Assembly (NCBI GenBank): GCA_958496175.1
Contig: OY292275.1
Location: forward strand, 14,632,001-14,696,000
Length of the DNA: 64,000 nt
Reading direction: 5' to 3'
Source of the DNA: Sisyra terminalis
Lineage: Eukaryota > Arthropoda > Insecta > Neuroptera > Sisyridae
Made by a program: the position numbers and the translations under genes. Position 1 is the first letter of the stretch. The number at the start of each line of letters is the position of its first letter. Under the pieces are notes generated by a model, which was given only the letters and a program-made list of their open reading frames with translations, ran no database searches and was not told the origin of the DNA. Below, one piece after another: positions 51,635-62,328 of the stretch.

Positions 51635-52300
51635 CCGCGACATCTATTCGTAATCTGTTTTGGGCTTTAAGCGAATGGGGTGAAAGAACAGATGGAGATT
51701 TATGCATCTTTTAAGAAAGGTACCTTAAGGTATTACAGGGTCTCTGAATGGTAGTTCCGTAAATAAAACGCGATTCAGCCTTTGGTAGTGACCCTATTGT
51801 CCAGAAGATAGATAGCCTGATATTTGAAGTGTTTTTTCAGTCTTTTTAGATATTTTAAACAGTATCTGGCTATCTCATTCCTTATTGTAGCCACTTTGAG
51901 ATCTTTATGTATGTCATGGTTGGTCACATACCTAGGGGCGTAAATGATTTACCTCAGAGTTTTCGACTTAAAAAACTGAATCATGTTCATGTTAAAGCCA
52001 CTAGTGGCTGCCCACAACTGTATCCCATATATCCAGATGGGTTTCAAAATAGATATCTTGCTATCCAAAGAATAGTTGCGCTTTTCATTCAAGATATACC
52101 ACAGTTTTCGAGAGGTGATAATCAGCTGGCTACATTTGTGGTAAATTTCATTGGATCTTGAAACGTAAGACCTATCTAGATGCATTCCAAGGTACTTGAC
52201 CTCCGTAGCCTGGGGTGTTACGTGGCCATTTAGAGAAATGGGAAGATAATTTTCTCTCCTTGTGGTAAATCCATATACATGAGCTCCAAATAGTTACTAT
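51635..52300 (-). pseudogene. Jockey-clade LINE fragment: reverse-transcriptase C-terminus and 3' region
   Basis: Read on the minus strand, coding similarity begins near 52300 with LNGHVTPQATEVKYLGMHLD. It continues through the thumb-like region (KISILKPIWIYGIQLW, then APRYVTNHDIHKDLKVATI) to about 51800, and then a noncoding 3' region follows to about 51635. The YLG-HLD and SILKPIWIYGIQLW blocks are characteristic of Jockey-type elements in arthropods. A stop follows TLR and there is a frame disruption near 51785. The endonuclease, the catalytic YxDD part of the RT and ORF1 are absent, so this is a 5'-truncated, dead copy. The 3' region has a relative at 7812-7950. Confidence 0.8.
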
Positions 52301-54124
52301 CGAAATATAGGTGGTCAAATAACTTTAAATTTTATCAAATAAAGGCGGAAATTTTCCAATTAAATGTTACAAAACTTATTCTTTTCAATTGAGTTATAAT
52401 ATATATAGGAGTTATAACAAAGAGTTAAAAAAATAGTACAACAAAAATTCGTAATTTTAGAGTTTAGTTTCTTTTTATGAAATTTAGTTATTTGAATAAC
52501 TCATCCTTTAATTTCTCAAATTAATAAAAAATAGACTAAATTTTCTGGAACGTAGCTAATTTTTGAAATTAATAGAATAGGCTTTAATATTTAAGCTTCT
52601 AAATTTTCTAATTATAAATACCAAAACAAAAAGGAGTCTCATAATTTTGATAATGAATAATCTCACATACTCATTGAAAATGACACTGACGACTGATGCT
52701 CAACTATTATGTGGAAAACCGAGAAAATCTACAATTTCTCATTTACAAAGTGCTGCATGTTATGCGCTAATTTCCCTGATATAGTTTAAAGTGTTCAGTA
52801 GAGGAAACAATGTAATCACTTTGATTTCAGTTTCATGTCAAAATTGTCTCATATAAAGACAATTATTTTGCCTGGTTTGTGTGTGGTTGTATATAAATAT
52901 AGTTTAATATTCGTGGCTGCATTGCATTTTCCGTCGATTAGACTCACTATATAAATACAATAACATTGCTGACAAATTCCTTTAATTTTCGTTCATTTTA
53001 ATATCTCATTGAAATTCATCAAATAAAAAAAAGTACATTAAAATTTTGTTGAACCCTTACAAAGGATTATTTGATTAAGTTGATTGACTTTTTATATTCT
53101 TTTTTCTATTTGACGGTAGTTTTAATGAGTGGTTTAATTTTCTCCTTCAGCGTCATCTATTTGTGATAGAGATTTTCAAGTCTGGGGGAATCTAATTCTT
53201 GTTTTAAGAAATACAAGATTTTAATTTATCTTTTTCCTTTTTTCCCTTCCAGTTTCATTTCTGCTATTAGTATGAACCATAAAGAATGAATCTTTTCCTC
53301 TGAAATTTTGACCTCTCTAGCTAGCTTTTCTATTGGTATACTTTATAAAAGATACCTATTCAAATATTTTAAATAATTGTTGATTCCTATATTAAAAAAT
53401 TAACGTTGAATTTATGTATACATTATATAACAAATGTTCCGAAGTTTAGTTTTTCATGTGTGTGGCATCCAATTTAAACTAGTTAATTTAAAAAAAAATG
53501 ACAGCAAAACTGCAACATTTTATGAAATTATGATATAGCAGCATTCAATATGCATTGTATATAAATTTCAACGATAATCACGTCATAAAATCCTTTTATA
53601 CATTTCTCTTCATATTTGTTTGACTACAAATTATTTGCATACTTTATTCATCAATCACTCAAATTGATGTATATATTCAAGCTTCAAAAAGCTCAAGAAA
53701 AACATGTCTACATTAGACAGTATGTTGAGAAGAATTTAAACTAAAATAAAAATCAAAACTCTGCGTTTATTTAGCCATAAAATGTTGATGGCCTTTGAAT
53801 AAATCAGCAGATTTAGCTCTCCCGGCGATTCCATCATAAAAATACATGTTCAATCTTTACAATCCCACTTAAACTTTACAACCCAAACGACGATTTGGTG
53901 ACCAAAATGAAATCAAAAGTGTCTCAGTTTGTTTTCAATCTTTTTCGTTTTTTTAGGGTTCCATAAGTTTCACCAATGTTGATGTTTACGAATGATCAAA
54001 TTATTGAGTCTATTGACATGCTTGATTTTTTACCAAAATTATTAGTTTACTCAACCAATAATAACTAGTATAAAAATGGTGTAAATTATAGTCTAAAATA
54101 TGTCTTGTCAATATCTAAAATATT
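52301..54124. other. AT-rich spacer, nothing supported
   Basis: Noncoding AT-rich DNA, no feature supported. Confidence 0.5.
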
Positions 54125-54445
54125 GAAATCGAAATGACAGTTGAAACTAATGACATGGCAGTTCAAATTTGAGCCAATAATTATTGTATTTGCATTTCAC
54201 TAACATGGATGTCTTTAAAATTTTATGTTCTTTACCCTTGACTTTGCCGCAACACATACATCTCTTATTATGTATTTTGATAATAAAAGTAATTTGTGTT
54301 TAAAATTGTATCATATTTTATTAATCACAAATCTTATAACTGGTGTGCCAGTTTAGGCACTACCGGAAGAGGCTACGGCAGTGAATTAAAAACGTATTTC
54401 TAACTATACCAAAGAAGTATAACTTCTCACACTGTTTTTTTTTTT
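54125..54445. repeat. dispersed repeat copy, related to 9905-10135
   Basis: Shares atgacagttgaaac, gtttaaaattgtat, actaccgga and ggcagtgaattaaaaac with the copy at 9.9 kb and ends near the palindrome gaagtataacttc. This copy has an extra segment of about 100 bp in the middle. Class unknown. Confidence 0.45.
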
Positions 54446-54904
54446 AGGAAGAAATCAATTAAATTATTTTTGGTTATACCTCTTTTCGTTGATCAACAAA
54501 CTAGTAGAAAGTAATAAGAAAATATTATCACAATCTTCAAAATTGTTATTCATATGTTATATGATAAGAAGATATACAACATAGCTCAGTTGCATGGCTT
54601 ATTTCCCTTTATGTCTCCAAATATATCTTATTATATAAACGAAACTGGTCTACTTCCATACGGGTCAGGAATGCAAACGATTCAACTCTCAGTTGATAAA
54701 ATCTTAAGTTACTAAATGTGTACGTGGTAGATAATGGAAGGTAGACTACTGCCGGTTTAAATATATCACGTTAGAGGCTTTAGTCTTGAAAACCGTGTCT
54801 GTATAGTTGTACTCACTGCATTCACAATAACTGGTTTCGGATCAAGAACAAAATATTTTTAATGGAATCTACATTCGTCTACCTGGCCTTATCTCTCGTA
54901 CACA

Positions 54905-55085
54905 TTTTGGTACTCAAGGTTTTATCACCTTCGAAAGATGTGTTAATTGCATTTTCACACTAGGTTGGAATGCAACTGGTCTTTTATATTTTGAATTCAA
55001 GATTTTATTACCTGATTTTAACCTTCGAAAGATGTGTTAATTGCAACTTCACACGAGATTGGAATGCGACCAGTTTTACACAAAA
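54905..55085. repeat. two-copy tandem repeat of about 97 bp
   Basis: The word ccttcgaaagatgtgttaat occurs at about 54926 and 55022, followed in both by ttgcaa/attttcacac and ttggaatgc-ac-ggt. The copies differ at about one base in eight. It is not coding. Confidence 0.6.
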
Positions 55086-55407
55086 CGAAGTTTGATGCAT
55101 AATTCAAACTGATGAAAGCTTTACAATTGTACTCTGTAGAAGGTCACGAACAGATCAGTCTCGACAGTGGTTTTTAACCATGTTGGAGATGTAGATCACA
55201 CTAGTTTCTTATGCGTATTCACCAATATCTTCTAAATTGGAAAAAATATTTTTTATATATTGATACATTGAAGCACAATATTGATAAAAGCATTAAGAAC
55301 TCACCGAGCCCGCGAGACTGACTTACCTACTTAATTATGTCCACCAAAAAAAGCATAACTCGAAGAACTAGACCACGTTTTCCGGTTTTATTTTAAGTTC
55401 ATCCCAA

Positions 55408-56250
55408 AAAGGACATAGAACGATAAGTATAGTGAATCGGCCCCAGAAGGGTATTTGGTTCATAATTTCAGGGTATGTTGATACTATTAAGATACATTAA
55501 TTCGGCAAGTTGCAGAGATATTGCAAGGACGATAAGTATAGTGAATCAGCTCCAGAAGGTTCATAATTTCAGCGTATGTAGTACAATTAAGATAATTAAA
55601 TCGGCAAGTTTCTGATATGTATTACCGTTTCTTTAAAAATTGAGAAAAGCTGAAAATCAGAAAAAAAAATTCTCAAAAACATATAAATTGGTTTATTTGA
55701 ATTTTGAATATGTTACAGGAGCTGATGGTAGCTCTAGAAAGTAAATTGAAAGCTTAGTAATCGAGTAAGCTATGTTTCTGTTTATTATATTAATGGATTT
55801 TTGCATAAAAAAGTCGGTTTTTAATTTTTTTCAATATGGCGTACCGTTTTTTAAAATTTAAAAGACTCATAACTTTAAAGGAAATTAGATGGGAAATTCG
55901 AAAAAAATAGTTTCGTAATTATATCAAAATTGTATCATGGTTAAAAATTAAAATTAAAAGAAAAAACTTTTTTTCAAGTAATCTTATAAACTGATAAAGC
56001 TCTTAATTTTTTTTCTAGAAACTACCATCAGGTCCTATAACATATCCAAAATTCAAATAAACCGATTTACATGTTTTTGAGAATTTTTTTTTCTGATTTC
56101 CAGCTTTTCTCAATTTTTGAAGAAACGGTAATACATAGGGATCTGAAACTTGTCGAATTAATGTACCTTAATAGTACCAACATACCCTGAAATTATGAAC
56201 CCAATTACCTTCTGGAGCGGATTTACTATACTTATCGTCCTATGTCCTTT
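55408..56250. mobile_element. inverted-repeat element with partly duplicated left arm
   Basis: The left arm (55408-55757) and right arm (55999-56250) pair across aaaggacatag, cataatttcagggtatgtt, gtattaccgtttctt and gtttatttgaatttt. The first about 110 bp of the left arm are tandemly duplicated (gataagtatagtgaatc at about 55422 and 55531). The right arm has one copy. The spacer is about 240 bp and contains no gene. Target duplication is not visible. A foldback-type or MITE origin is likely. Confidence 0.6.
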
Positions 56251-56598
56251 GTCTTATAAAGAGAATGCATGGTCTTGGGGTTACAGATTATGCTGAAGAG
56301 GCCGTTTTTTTTAGATTTTTGCAATAGAAGATGCAATTTGCTCGTTAAATTCAATTATATATCAAACGGTTACACGTTTAAAACCTTAGAGGGTGATTTT
56401 TTTAATTTATTTTATGCCTTTTTTTACATATAAATATACATACTAGTTTAAACCTTATAAATGTTTAATTTGTAGCATTAGTATTAGATGATAAAAATTA
56501 GATCTCAGCTTTTATATTTTTTTAAATAAGAAGAAAATTCAGGTTATTAAAGATCTTTTTGTTTTTTTTATTTTTTATTTAATATTTTGATTGTTCAA

Positions 56599-56642
56599 TT
56601 AGCTACGTTTCGTTACTAATCCTAACTTCCTCAGGCTTCTTG
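56599..56642 (-). ncRNA. hammerhead-like motif, left arm of copy E
   Basis: On the minus strand: AAGC, CTGAGGA, A, GTTAG-loop-GTAAC, GAAA, ACGT, A, GCT. One stem II base has changed relative to the right arm, which breaks one pair. Confidence 0.5.
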
Positions 56643-56697
56643 ATTCACAAAATTAAATATATTTTATTTTTTTTTTAAATATTTAATTTTGTGAATC

Positions 56698-56743
56698 AAG
56701 AAGCCTGAGGAAGTTACGATTAGTAACGAAACGTAGCTAATTG
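56698..56743 (+). ncRNA. hammerhead-like motif, right arm of copy E
   Basis: AAGC, CTGAGGA, A, GTTAC-GATTA-GTAAC, GAAA, ACGT, A, GCT. Identical in core to copy D, so a shared recent source is likely. Confidence 0.55.
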
Positions 56744-58019
56744 AACAATAAAAATATTAAATAAAAAATAAAAAAACAAAAAGATCTTAAATAACCTGAA
56801 TTTTCTTCTTATTTAAAAAAAATACTATTAGAATAAAATTATATTTATGACAAAATTCAATTTAAGGAGTGAATTACGTCTTCAATTGCAAATATCTGAA
56901 ATATATTGAGTAGTGGTCGCTGAAACCAAATATGTTACGCCAAGTCCTTGCTTCCTCTTTATAAGACTAATTTTTGCGGTGAACTTAAATTATAATCGGA
57001 AAATGTAGCAAAGTTCTTCAAGTTGAGCTTTTTTTGGTGGACTAACTAGAAGTTTGTACGTAACCCTCGTTACACGAGCTTCACCCGCATTTGTCGTTTT
57101 TTTATATAACAAAATAATTTCATACCTGCGAGTAGGACGTATTTCGAGATTGACAGAATAAAAATGCCCCTAATAGCGAAAGCCTTGTCGAGTTTTCCAT
57201 TGCAATTAGCCAATGAAAAAGTATCATTAATTTTTTTTTTGCCACCTTGAACAATATTTTCGATACACTTTTCAAAAAAAAAAAATAGTCGGTTTTTTTG
57301 ACCTAGTCTAATAAATATACATAATGGAGTTTAAACCTTATAAAAGTTTAATTTGATTTATTTGACAAAATTCAATTAAAGGAGTAGACTACGTCCTCAA
57401 TTGCAAATATCTAAAAAATATTGAGTAGTGGTCCCTTAAACTAAATATGTTACGCCAAGTCCTTGCACTCTCTTTATAAGACTAATTTTTGTGGTGAACT
57501 TAAATTTTATTCGGAAAATGTGGTAAAGTTCTTCAAGTTGAGCTTTTTTTGGTGGACTAACTAGAAGTTTCACGTTACACGAGCTTCACCCGCATTTGTC
57601 GTTTTTTTTTATAACAAAATAATTTCATACCTACGAGAAGGACGTATTTCGAGATTGACAGAATAAAAGTGCCCCTAATAGCGAAAGCCTTGTCGAGTTT
57701 TCCATTGCAATTAGCCAATGAAAAAGTATCATTAAATTTTTATGCATTCCGCATTTGCTTTTCCTTAACGAGTCATCTTAATTTTTAATCAGCCTTAAGC
57801 TATGTATTTCGTATTGTATATTTTAGACAGGTAATTTTTCACCCTAAACTCTCATATGGTTACCTGAGTGAAATGTTAATTAGAATTGGGCCGAGTAAAA
57901 CGGTTAAATTTGTCTTAATAATGAGATTAAATAAACGAGCCGTTTGTGAAATTCCGAGTCAAGGTGGTGGATTTTAGGTTAATAAATGAAAGTGGTGGAG
58001 AAATTGCTTTTGGATGATT

Positions 58020-58412
58020 GTACCTATGGTGGAGTGTGTGTGTATTGGGCGCCCCCTTGGAGGCGGCATTAGCCGGGGCGACGTCGCAGTCTGTCGAACG
58101 ACGCAGATAACGTGCGACGTCCGTTGATGCATCGCCGAAGCCGAAGCTCCAACGATATACCTACGTCTTTTTCATCGTTACACATTCGTCGTAATGCACA
58201 ACGCTCATAACAACTCTTAACAACAACAAACTTTAACTTCAAAAAAAAAAAAACGGAGCTTTACTAACTTTTTAGCGGCAACTGTGGCTTAAAAAGCTTA
58301 AATTTTACCAAAATCAACATTTTTTTTCTAATAAAAATCCAAAAATTGTGCCTTTTCAAACAAACGTGGGTTAAGTGTTTATTTTGTATAAGTGCAAACT
58401 TTTGTTTTGTAA
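58020..58412 (+). promoter_or_regulatory. possible promoter and noncoding first exon
   Basis: About 150 bp (58040-58190) are GC- and CpG-rich in an otherwise AT-rich region, with cgacgtcgcagtctgtcg as a possible initiator area. A stretch rich in aacaac words without a long frame follows, as in many insect 5' leaders. A donor-like CC|GTAAGC lies at 58411. The strand is inferred from the donor and from the exon downstream at 61.6 kb. It could instead be an enhancer or chance GC island. Confidence 0.35.
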
Positions 58413-58696
58413 TCCGTAAGCTGTGATTCAATTTTCCTTTAGTTCGGTAAAAAATTAATGAAAAATTACTTTAAACTATAACTTAATTACTTTAAAAACT
58501 TTTTAAACTTGCAAACTATAATTTTTACCCAAACCTCAAGTACTATTACATATTAAAAAATTACAAAAAAATGATTTACCTTCAAAATCTGGTGGAATAA
58601 TCTTTGTAAAATTGTTTTAAGATGAAAATAATACGCAATAAAAACTTCTGTTGCGTAATATAATTATTTTCAATTTTATGCATGTGGCTGAAACTT

Positions 58697-60230
58697 AAAA
58701 AGGGTAATGCTTTTATAATGTTAATGCTATCGACAACTTTAATCTCAAGTTTTGATGAATACATTTTTATAAATGTTAATAATTTTTGTTGAATAACAAA
58801 TCTTACCTAATAATTCACTAAAAATTCTAAAACACAATAGTAAAACGATCCCGGAAAATCGATTGTTTTGAATATTTTTCTCCAAATTTCACTATTTTTT
58901 TAAAAAAATTTCACTTACGTGAACTTTTATGTGAAAAAGTTTTCATTTATGAATTTGCTATTAGTCGTTGAAAATTGATGTCGCTGAAAATTAAAAAAGG
59001 TTAAGCTTTAATAGTGTTAATGCAATTGACAACTGCAATTAAAAAATCTGATGAATAAATTTTTAAAAATATTATTAGTTTTTGATGAATAACAAATCTT
59101 GCCTAATAATTCGTTAAAAAGTTCATTAAAAAGTTTTAAAACGATTCCGGAAAATCGATTGTTTTGAATATTTTTCTCCAAATTTCACAATTTTTTCAAC
59201 AATTTTCAACTACGTGAACTTTTATACGAAAAAGCTTTCCTTTTTTAAATGTGCTTTTGTTTCTTTTTTTGGCTTAAACTTACCAATCTGGAGATTAATT
59301 ATTAGGCGAAAATCCACCCTTTTTTTGAAAAGCCAACGTTGGTACTTTTCTCTAATTAAACAAAAAATTTAAAGGATTTTATAGCAGCTTAATTTAAAAA
59401 AAAATAAAAGTGTTTTTTTTTAAAGTGACCGAAAAATAATTCCTTTTTATTTAGGATTTCTTTAAATAAAATAAAATGTTCTGGTACTATAGGTTATATT
59501 TTTTATTATACTTTTGAATCTTTGTATCATTATGCTTTCCCCCTTATTCGGGGCTACAAAATATTGCTTGGTTATTCTGGGTAACATTAAAAACTTTAAA
59601 AAACAAAAAAAAGTCAATTGAAGGGTTACTTCAATCTCAATATCGGATGAATAGATTTTTAAAAATGTTACTAATATTTTTGAATAACAAATCTCACCTA
59701 ATAATTCACTAAAAAATTTTTAAGAAATCATTAAAACAATTCCGGAAAATCGATTTTTTTTTTGAATATTTTTCTTCAAATTTCACTATTTTTTTCTGCA
59801 ATTTTCAATAATCTGAATTTTTACGAGAAAAAGCTTTTCTTTTTGAATTTGTTTTTCGTTTTTTTGGCCTATACTTGCCAATCCGGAGATTAATTGTTTG
59901 AAAATCCACCCCTTTTTCGAAGAGCTAACGGTAGCGTCCTTCCCTAATTAAACAAAAAATTTAAAGGATTTTATAGTAGTTTCCTTAAAAAAATAATAAA
60001 AGTGTTTTTTTTTAAATCGACAGAAAATTATTTTTTTAGGATATTTTTAATAAAATAATGTGTACTAGTACTTAAGGTTATAATTTTTTTTAATATAACT
60101 TTGAATCTTTCTATTTTTATGCTTTCCTCCTTATTCGGGGTTGCAAAATATTACTTGGTTATTCTGGGTAACATTAAAAAGTTCAAAAAAGAAAAAAACG
60201 GCAATTGAAGTGTTTACTGCAACAAGGAGG
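58697..60230. repeat. decayed tandem array of three units
   Basis: Units start near 58697, 58994 and 59612 and share gatgaata-atttttaaa, gaataacaaatct-acctaat, ccggaaaatcgatt and atttttct-caaatttcac. Units 2 and 3 also share aatccaccc, aaatttaaaggattttata and tattctgggtaacatta. The unit length is about 600 bp, and the first unit is shortened to about 300 bp. No coding sequence. Confidence 0.65.
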
Positions 60231-61640
60231 TAGCTCCAATTTTGACGGTTAAAATTTGAAATTAAGGGTTAATTGCAATCATGTTTTAACTTAATTCTGA
60301 AGACCTTTTTTCATTATATGGACAACGGTTTATTTATATTTATTTATCATATTGTATTTTAAATAATTTTATTATCAAATCATATGTGGAATTAATTATT
60401 CATTTTAAATATTTCTGTGTTAACGTTTTCTTAGCACCCTCTAGCACCAATTCCACCATTATATTTTTTTGGTCTTAAGGAAATTGTTTATTATTATTTT
60501 TTTTTTTTTTGTAAATTTCAAATTTGGAATTCATATATATTGAATAAAAATAATAAAAAGGTTTTCTTGAATCCTACTTTAATTTTTTTCAAACTAATTA
60601 TAACGATTTTGTCAACTTTGTGTGGTACACACCTTGTTGCACGCTTCAATGGGGGGAAAAGCTCAAAATAATTATAAAATTAAAAATTTAATTACGGCCA
60701 ATTTAACTCTTAATTTCTAATTAAATCTTAAACGTCAAGTTGAAATTCTCAAGCCGAATTCATCTTAAACAATATTTTCTGTGTGTTTCGAGATAACTTT
60801 TGGTGTTCCCCTTTCCCTGCACCCCCTAATTGATTTATCTTCCGCCATTACGGTTTATTGTTCTGTATCATGAAATTCATGGCGTCCACCATAATAACTC
60901 GTTCATAAACTTTGACCTTATACCATTTGATGGTTTTATCCATACATTTTTCAATAGAGCGCAACCAGAGCTGGCGCAGCTCATACTTCATTTCCCCGAT
61001 TTATCAAATTTTCCATTAATTTTTTGGTTTTGAATGAATAACTTTAAACATTTTTTTAATTTATACCAACTGCGGTTTTACGGTTCCACCTTAAAACGCT
61101 TCAAGTTTAATATAAATTGAACTCTTGACAAATCAAATTATTTTTTTTTAAAGCAGAACGAAACTCATTAATTTATTTTTGTAAATTTGAAATATGCGTT
61201 TAATTTATGAATTTTTCGTGATAAGTAATTGTTTTAATTACATTTTCCTTTAAATTTATTATCCCTGAAATTAAAATATAAATAATTTTCCTCTGCATTT
61301 AACCACCAACATGAAAACACTTTTTTAAAGAAATTGATTAGTTAAACTAGATTTTAATGGTAAAACACACGCATGAAAGATTTTTTTCTTTTCTATCCTA
61401 TATAAAATTTTAGCCTAATTGCTTGATTTAATTTAAGCATATTTTTTTTTATCAAATCCGAATAACTACATTGCATTTTCCTTTTTTTACAAATTTTTTG
61501 ATCAGTATTTTCTCTATATATTTTCATGTTTTCTACAATATTATAATAACACAAAAAAGAAAAACGTAAATGTAAGGTCGTCATTAAATATTCATTGGGG
61601 AAAGCATTAGTTGATTCGATGGATAATTTGATTTTTTTTC
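60231..61640. other. AT-rich spacer, nothing supported
   Basis: Noncoding AT-rich DNA up to the acceptor before 61646. Confidence 0.45.
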
Positions 61641-61645
61641 ATTAG

Positions 61646-61919
61646 CCAGATTCTATAGTTCGATAGCAATAATTGAGTAACAAAGGAAACATATTCAAAA
61701 AAAAAAAAAACAAGTAAATGAAAAGTGAGTGCGGAAAGCCCGTTGGATGGCTTTCAATGGGAAATTGTTGATTCCGGCGCGTATATGACGAGATGTAAAT
61801 TTTATTGGGGCCGGTGTTGCGGCGTCCATTGTACGGCCGTATTCGAAATGGGTTCCTCCAGTCGTTACAGCTCCTACAATTGTCTCACCAGTTGGGACAG
61901 CTACGATCGCATTCCCAGG
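61646..61919 (+). CDS. candidate 5' coding exon, protein unknown
   Basis: The acceptor attttttttcattag precedes a 274-bp segment whose second half is GC-richer than its surroundings. CCCAG|GTAATG follows as a donor at 61920. From ATG at 61785 the frame is open to the donor. It gives a Cys-rich start (MTRCKFYWGRCCGVHC) and a Ser/Tyr-rich part (SSSRYSSYNCLTSWDSYD), ending in phase 2. A second in-frame ATG is at 61848. An upstream ATG at 61718 opens only a 17-codon frame, a possible uORF. A long minus-strand frame overlaps but has no splice or composition support. With the CpG-rich block at 58.0 kb this could be exon 2 of a gene. Not recognised. Confidence 0.4.
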
Positions 61920-62328
61920 TAATGAATATTTACAATGTGTTGTAATTACCAAATCATATTTGAATAGAATGGATTGATCAACAGCCCCGTCAAACGATTT
62001 TACCAATAAATATCCGAAATTTCGCTGCGGCAGCGAATATAATATATCACTCAAATTGCAATCACAATGTTGCCGAATAAATTATCTCATTTTAAGTATT
62101 TAATTAGTAATTATAGTTTGGTTTGATAATCAATGGGAATACAGTAATCATGTTTAATTCCAGTTTATTGAACTAATAAAATGGGTGTCTATTTATCACT
62201 AAAAACAAATAGTGACAACTAAATTCTTTAATACTGTAAATTTTTTATCAAAAAGTTTATATTGAGGCATCAAAATTCAATCACAATTAATAGGATTATA
62301 ATAATAGTGTAAAATGAAGCTTATTTAT
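61920..62328. other. spacer, nothing supported
   Basis: AT-rich DNA between the candidate exon and the foldback element, possibly intron. Confidence 0.4.

Larger units (their letters stand above)
56489..56825. mobile_element. Penelope-like inverted-repeat element (copy E)
   Basis: It is the closest relative of copy D: same arm ends (aagaagaaaattcagg), same motif and a shorter AT-rich centre. The tail with agatctcagct is on the left here. A 7-bp repeat, tattaga, flanks it (56482-56488, 56826-56832). Confidence 0.65.
56430..57741. repeat. tandem duplication, first copy carrying copy E
   Basis: Copy 1 (56430-57235) and copy 2 (57311-57741) share aaatatacata, gtttaaaccttata, ttgagtagtggtc, tatgttacgccaagtccttg and attagccaatgaaaaagtat in order. 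Element E is present in copy 1 only. Beyond E, copy 1 has small extra pieces around the insertion point. Confidence 0.75.

Noticed and set aside
51907..52161. 84-codon plus-strand frame
   Set aside because: Antisense shadow of the Jockey-type reverse-transcriptase fragment.
61695..62054. 119-codon minus-strand frame over the 61.7-kb exon
   Set aside because: It is open mainly because the GC-richer exon lacks stops on both strands, and it has no acceptor or donor on that strand.
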